DNA from: a virus
IMG/VR virus record: IMGVR_UViG_3300010354_000631
Coordinates: 1 to 24,434 of that record
Direction: 5' to 3' (one strand)
Length of the DNA: 24,434 nt
This document shows positions 21,448 to 24,434 of the stretch, piece after piece. Every line of letters starts with the position of its first letter. Within the stretch, counting starts at the first letter, position 1. Both the position numbers and the translations under genes were made by a program. The notes under the pieces were generated by a model. The model was given only the letters and a program-made list of their open reading frames with translations, was not told where the DNA came from and made no database searches.

Positions 21448-23015
21448 TGTCAGAAGAAAATGAATATATTATAGGCGCAAGAATTGATAATGCGATTCAG
21501 CAAGATGACTCTTTTGTAAAGGCAGATCCATTTAATAAAAGTTGGGAAGACTTAAAGTCTTTATCTGGTTTGGACAATAACTTTAAACGTAGAGCAGCAA
21601 GAATATCAAAAGCAAATGAGCCTGGTCAGGCATACATGGATAGTGCACGAACAAATCAGGCTGGTATTAACGGAGCACAATCTAAAGAAATTAATCCTGG
21701 CACTGTATATAGAAATGGTTATGGTTTGTTTGATGTTATTACACCACCATGGAATTTATATGAATTAGCAAACTATTACGATACATCTTTTGCAAACCAT
21801 GCAGCAATCGATGCAAAAGTAGAAAACATCGTGGGCTTAGGCTACGACTTTGAAATTTCTCCAAGAACCATGTTGAAGTTAGAATCTTCAAGTGATAGAG
21901 ATGCTGTTGGTCGTGCACGTAATCGAATTGAAAGAGCAAAAATAGAACTGCGTGACTGGCTTGAATCCTTAAATGATGATGACTCATTTACAACAACAAT
22001 GGAAAAAGTTTATACAGATGTTCAGGCTACAGGAAATGGTTATTTAGAAATAGGAAGAACCGTAACTGGAGAAATTGGATACGTTGGACACATTCCAGCA
22101 ACCACAATTCGTGTTCGTAGATTGCGTGATGGCTATCTACAAATTATTGGAAACAAGGTTGTATATTTCCGTAATTTTGGTGCAACTAACCCAAATCCAG
22201 TAACCGATGATGCTAGACCAAATGAAATAATTCATTTTAAACAATATTCACCATTAAACACATTTTATGGTGTTCCAGACATAATGTCTGCAATTACATC
22301 TTTGCAGGGAGATCAGTTAGCAGCACAATACAACATAGATTATTTTGGAAACAAGGCAGTGCCTAGATATGTTGTTTGGCTTAAGGGTGCAAAACTATCT
22401 GCTGATGCAGAAGATAAGATGTTTAGATTTTTACAAACTGGACTTAAGGGGCAAAACCACAGAACTCTATATATTCCTCTTCCAGGAGATACAGATACAA
22501 ATAAGGTAGAGTTTAAGATGGAGCCGATTGAAAATGGGGTACAAGAGGGCTCATTTGAAAGATATCGTAAGCAAAATCGTGATGATATTTTGATCGCACA
22601 TCAGGTTCCGTTGTCTAAAATTGGTGGCGGAGATTCTGGGGCTATTGCAGCAGCCCTAGCCCAAGATCGTACATTTAAAGAACAGGTCGCAAGACCAGCA
22701 CAGCGTCAACTTGAAAAGATGATTAACAAAGTAATAAGAGAAAAAACAGATATTTTGGAGTTAAAGTTTAATGAACTCACTCTAACAGACGAAATTGCAC
22801 AGTCTCAAATCTTGGAGCGATATGTAAAAACCCAGGTCATGGTTCCAAATGAGGCACGACAAATTCTTGGTTTGCCAATGATTGCTGGAGGAGACGAGCC
22901 AGCAGAATTAAATCAGGGTAGACAAAGAGATGCAGAAAGAGTTAATAATCAGTCCGATGGATCAGCCACCGTTAATGGGAGAAATCCCAAGGGTGAAGGC
23001 AGGGCATCAGAATAA
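21447..23015 (+). CDS. Portal protein, PBSX/SPP1-like (522 aa)
   Basis: Forms the dodecameric ring through which DNA enters the capsid and to which the tail attaches. Residues 100-136 (PPWNLYELANYYDTSFANHA, AIDAKVENIVGLGYDFE) match the hallmark of PBSX-type phage portals (PF04860-related). Later blocks also fit: IHFKQYSPLNTFYGVPDIMS, DYFGNKAVPRYVVWLKG, SFERYRKQNRDDILIAHQVP, SKIGGGDSGAIAAALAQDRTF. The C-terminal 60 residues are Gln/Asn/Gly-rich and probably disordered. Length is normal for the family. No terminase gene lies next to it in this window, which is unusual because TerL normally precedes the portal. Confidence 0.9.
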   Translation: MSEENEYIIGARIDNAIQQDDSFVKADPFNKSWEDLKSLSGLDNNFKRRAARISKANEPGQAYMDSARTNQAGINGAQSKEINPGTVYRNGYGLFDVITPPWNLYELANYYDTSFANHAAIDAKVENIVGLGYDFEISPRTMLKLESSSDRDAVGRARNRIERAKIELRDWLESLNDDDSFTTTMEKVYTDVQATGNGYLEIGRTVTGEIGYVGHIPATTIRVRRLRDGYLQIIGNKVVYFRNFGATNPNPVTDDARPNEIIHFKQYSPLNTFYGVPDIMSAITSLQGDQLAAQYNIDYFGNKAVPRYVVWLKGAKLSADAEDKMFRFLQTGLKGQNHRTLYIPLPGDTDTNKVEFKMEPIENGVQEGSFERYRKQNRDDILIAHQVPLSKIGGGDSGAIAAALAQDRTFKEQVARPAQRQLEKMINKVIREKTDILELKFNELTLTDEIAQSQILERYVKTQVMVPNEARQILGLPMIAGGDEPAELNQGRQRDAERVNNQSDGSATVNGRNPKGEGRASE

Positions 23016-23045
23016 GTGATTTTTAACACATAGTAAAAAAGGTTA

Positions 23046-23051
23046 TATAAT
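23046..23051 (+). promoter_or_regulatory. -10 box (TATAAT) for the protease gene
   Basis: TATAAT ends 10 nt before ATG 23062; TATATT, overlapping further downstream, is an alternative. No SD is seen. The gap after the portal gene is 46 nt. Confidence 0.45.
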
Positions 23052-23061
23052 ATATTCTAGT

Positions 23062-24405
23062 ATGACTATATCTAAAGCCCATTGGAATACAGAGGGCGAC
23101 AACGTTCGCCTTTCACTACCATTTGCCAAGGTAGATAAGGAGCGTCGCATCGTCTCTGGTTTTGCATCCCTTGACAATGTTGATAAGCAGGGTGATATAG
23201 TTACAGCAGAAGCATCAATGAAGGCATTTTCAGAATTCCGTGGAAATATTCGTGAGATGCATCAGCCATCTGCAGTTGGAAAGATGGTTTCATTTAAGCA
23301 AGATAGATATTTTGATCCAAACTCAAAAAAGTTTTATAACGGAGTGTTTGTTTCTGCATATGTTTCAAAGGGTGCACAAGATGCATGGGAAAAAGTTTTA
23401 GATGGCACATACACAGGATTTTCAATTGGTGGTCGCATGAACAAGTGGGATGATGGATATGACGAAAAGTCAGATACCACAATTAGAATTATTAAAGATT
23501 ATGATCTCGTAGAGTTGTCACTCGTTGACTCTCCAGCAAATCAATTTGCAAATATCATGCACGTTGAAAAGGTTGATGGTGTTGCTGTTGTTAAGGGTCA
23601 GGATGTTGCACTTGAAAATGTTTTTTATGATGAAGAGTCTGGAATTGTTATGGTTTCAGAAGAGGAATCTGTTATTAGTCCAACAAGCGGAAACCCAATG
23701 AAAAATATAGGATTCGTTGAAAAAACGGATAATGAAAAGATAGATATGGTCAAATTCTTAGTTGATAGTGCTAAAGGCATTAATACTTCTAAGATTAACA
23801 AGGAGGTAAATCCTATGACAGAAGAAACAACAGTTGTTGAAGAAACAACAGAAGTTACAAAGTCAGAAGAAATCGCTCCAGAGGCAGATGCCGTAGTAGA
23901 GGCTCCTGTTGCAGAAGTTGCTGAAAAGTCAGATGAGACTCCAGTAGCAGAAGAAGTTGCTAAGGCTGAAGAAGCCACAGCAACAGAGGAAGTTGCAAAG
24001 TCTGAAGAGACAGTTGTAGCAGAATCAACAGAAGAAACTTCAGAAGTATCTAAATCAGATGATGTAGTTGCAGAGTCAATTGCAGAAATCAAGAACACTA
24101 TTACATCAGCCTTTAGCGATTTAGTAGAAACTGTAAAATCTTTGCAGGCAGAAGTAGAAATGCTTAAGTCAAACAAAGTTGATACAGCAGCAGTAAAGAG
24201 TTCACTTGAAGCAGTCGCCAAAGACATTGCTGCAACAAATGAGCGTTTTAATGAGTTTGGAAAGAGAGTCGACGCTGTAGAAGCAGATACCGCTTTCCGA
24301 AAGTCTGGCGATCTAGGCGAGATCGTACAGGAACTTCAGATGGAAAAATCTGAAAAATCCCTATGGGGCGGACGTTTCCTCAAAACAGCCGACTTATTTA
24401 AATAG
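23062..24405 (+). CDS. Prohead protease (XkdF/S78-like) with fused scaffold-like C-terminal half, 447 aa
   Basis: Residues 1-170 form a prohead protease: VDKERRIVSGFASLDNVDKQ, GDIVTAEASMKAF, GNIREMHQPSAVGKM (catalytic His67 candidate), GTYTGFSIGGRM, and YDLVELSLVDSPANQ (Ser153 candidate). These are the His and Ser blocks of HK97/XkdF-type proteases that mature phage capsids. Residues 170-250 are a linker. Residues 252-447 are very acidic and Ala/Thr/Val/Glu-rich, with repeats like VAKSEE and VAKAEE. A coiled coil follows (IAEIKNTITSAFSDLVETVK, SLQAEVEMLK, RFNEFGKRVDAVEAD), typical of scaffold or delta-domain sequence. The length is about twice that of a bare protease. An internal RBS and ATG at 23815 could make the scaffold on its own. 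The start is set by the -10 box at 23046. Confidence 0.85.
   Translation: MTISKAHWNTEGDNVRLSLPFAKVDKERRIVSGFASLDNVDKQGDIVTAEASMKAFSEFRGNIREMHQPSAVGKMVSFKQDRYFDPNSKKFYNGVFVSAYVSKGAQDAWEKVLDGTYTGFSIGGRMNKWDDGYDEKSDTTIRIIKDYDLVELSLVDSPANQFANIMHVEKVDGVAVVKGQDVALENVFYDEESGIVMVSEEESVISPTSGNPMKNIGFVEKTDNEKIDMVKFLVDSAKGINTSKINKEVNPMTEETTVVEETTEVTKSEEIAPEADAVVEAPVAEVAEKSDETPVAEEVAKAEEATATEEVAKSEETVVAESTEETSEVSKSDDVVAESIAEIKNTITSAFSDLVETVKSLQAEVEMLKSNKVDTAAVKSSLEAVAKDIAATNERFNEFGKRVDAVEADTAFRKSGDLGEIVQELQMEKSEKSLWGGRFLKTADLFK
23800..23807 (+). promoter_or_regulatory. Internal ribosome binding site (AAGGAGGT) within the protease gene
   Basis: A near-perfect anti-Shine-Dalgarno match, 7 nt before the in-frame ATG 23815. 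It is stronger than the site of the full-length gene, which has none. Confidence 0.75.
23815..24405 (+). CDS. Nested capsid scaffold protein (in-frame internal start), 196 aa
   Basis: ATG 23815 is residue 252 of the protease reading frame and has an ideal RBS upstream. Translation from here gives a 196-residue acidic, coiled-coil protein without the protease domain. Nested scaffold genes inside a protease gene are known from phage lambda (Nu3 within C) and relatives. It would shape the procapsid and be cleaved by the protease. The two-product reading is inferred from the RBS, frame and protein composition. Confidence 0.65.
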   Translation: MTEETTVVEETTEVTKSEEIAPEADAVVEAPVAEVAEKSDETPVAEEVAKAEEATATEEVAKSEETVVAESTEETSEVSKSDDVVAESIAEIKNTITSAFSDLVETVKSLQAEVEMLKSNKVDTAAVKSSLEAVAKDIAATNERFNEFGKRVDAVEADTAFRKSGDLGEIVQELQMEKSEKSLWGGRFLKTADLFK

Positions 24406-24430
24406 GTTAAATCACTTAGGAGGTGACAAT

Positions 24431-24434
24431 ATGT
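24431..24434 (+). CDS. Start of the next gene, probably major capsid protein (3' truncated)
   Basis: AGGAGGTGA at 24418-24426 is a perfect SD ahead of ATG 24431, after the protease/scaffold stop. Only the first codon is in the window. Position after protease and scaffold is where the major capsid gene normally lies; nothing of the protein is visible. Confidence 0.5.

Noticed and set aside
22976-22989. Hairpin TGGGA-GAAA-TCCCA near the end of the portal gene
   Set aside because: It has a GNRA-type loop but is only 5 bp, lies within coding sequence, and has no T-run. It may be chance.

Overview
The window is part of the genome of a tailed phage (Caudoviricetes), carrying virion and host-recognition genes. 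The DNA is AT-rich by eye. Nearly all genes lie on the + strand, tightly packed and often overlapping by a few bases. The landmarks are a PBSX/SPP1-type portal, an XkdF-like prohead protease with a fused scaffold-like tail, and a long run of tail-fibre/adhesin genes. An actinobacterial host, possibly a low-GC aquatic lineage, is a reasonable but unproven guess. It rests on the type of secreted SLT-like muralytic enzyme and on the many genes whose start codon sits 6-10 nt after a TATAAT-type -10 box, which suggests leaderless mRNAs. No tRNA, CRISPR array, integrase or transposase was seen, and there is no gene-free stretch longer than 300 bases.

Layout. 1-3130: the end of a tail protein, a small tail-associated protein, a 748-residue Thr-rich mucin-like and Cys-rich surface protein, and two small proteins. 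3145-4026: a GT60-like (polypeptide O-GlcNAc-transferase type) glycosyltransferase. 4019-4579: the only minus-strand gene, a secreted lysozyme/transglycosylase-like enzyme with its own promoter. 4692-10369: a series of structural and tail-fibre proteins that share modules; one begins with an Mtd-type N-terminal domain. 10407-11534: a His/Tyr/Phe/Gly-repeat adhesin that ends in a Hint (hedgehog/intein-like) domain. 11536-14420: an unknown protein, two tandem DUF6065-like paralogs and a 2OG-Fe(II) oxygenase-like protein. 14431-15191: four small genes, among them a ferredoxin and a DUF1660-like zinc-finger protein. 15281-17311: a monomeric B12-dependent class II ribonucleotide reductase behind a strong promoter. 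17332-24434: a 1242-residue LamG-like virion protein, a small pre-portal protein, the portal, the protease/scaffold, and the first codon of what is probably the major capsid protein.

How the parts may work together. The head genes build the procapsid. The scaffold is probably made both as the C-terminal part of the protease and separately from an internal start at 23815. The tail-fibre block makes a modular adhesion apparatus. The most interesting possibility is a virion-modification system. A GT60-like transferase lies directly downstream of a mucin-like Thr/Pro-rich protein, and a 2OG oxygenase lies in the same block. In eukaryotes, GT60 enzymes glycosylate Thr-rich mucins or hydroxyproline. 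A second candidate for something new is the Hint domain fused to the His-rich repeat arm, which keeps likely N-terminal cleavage residues but lacks the splicing end.
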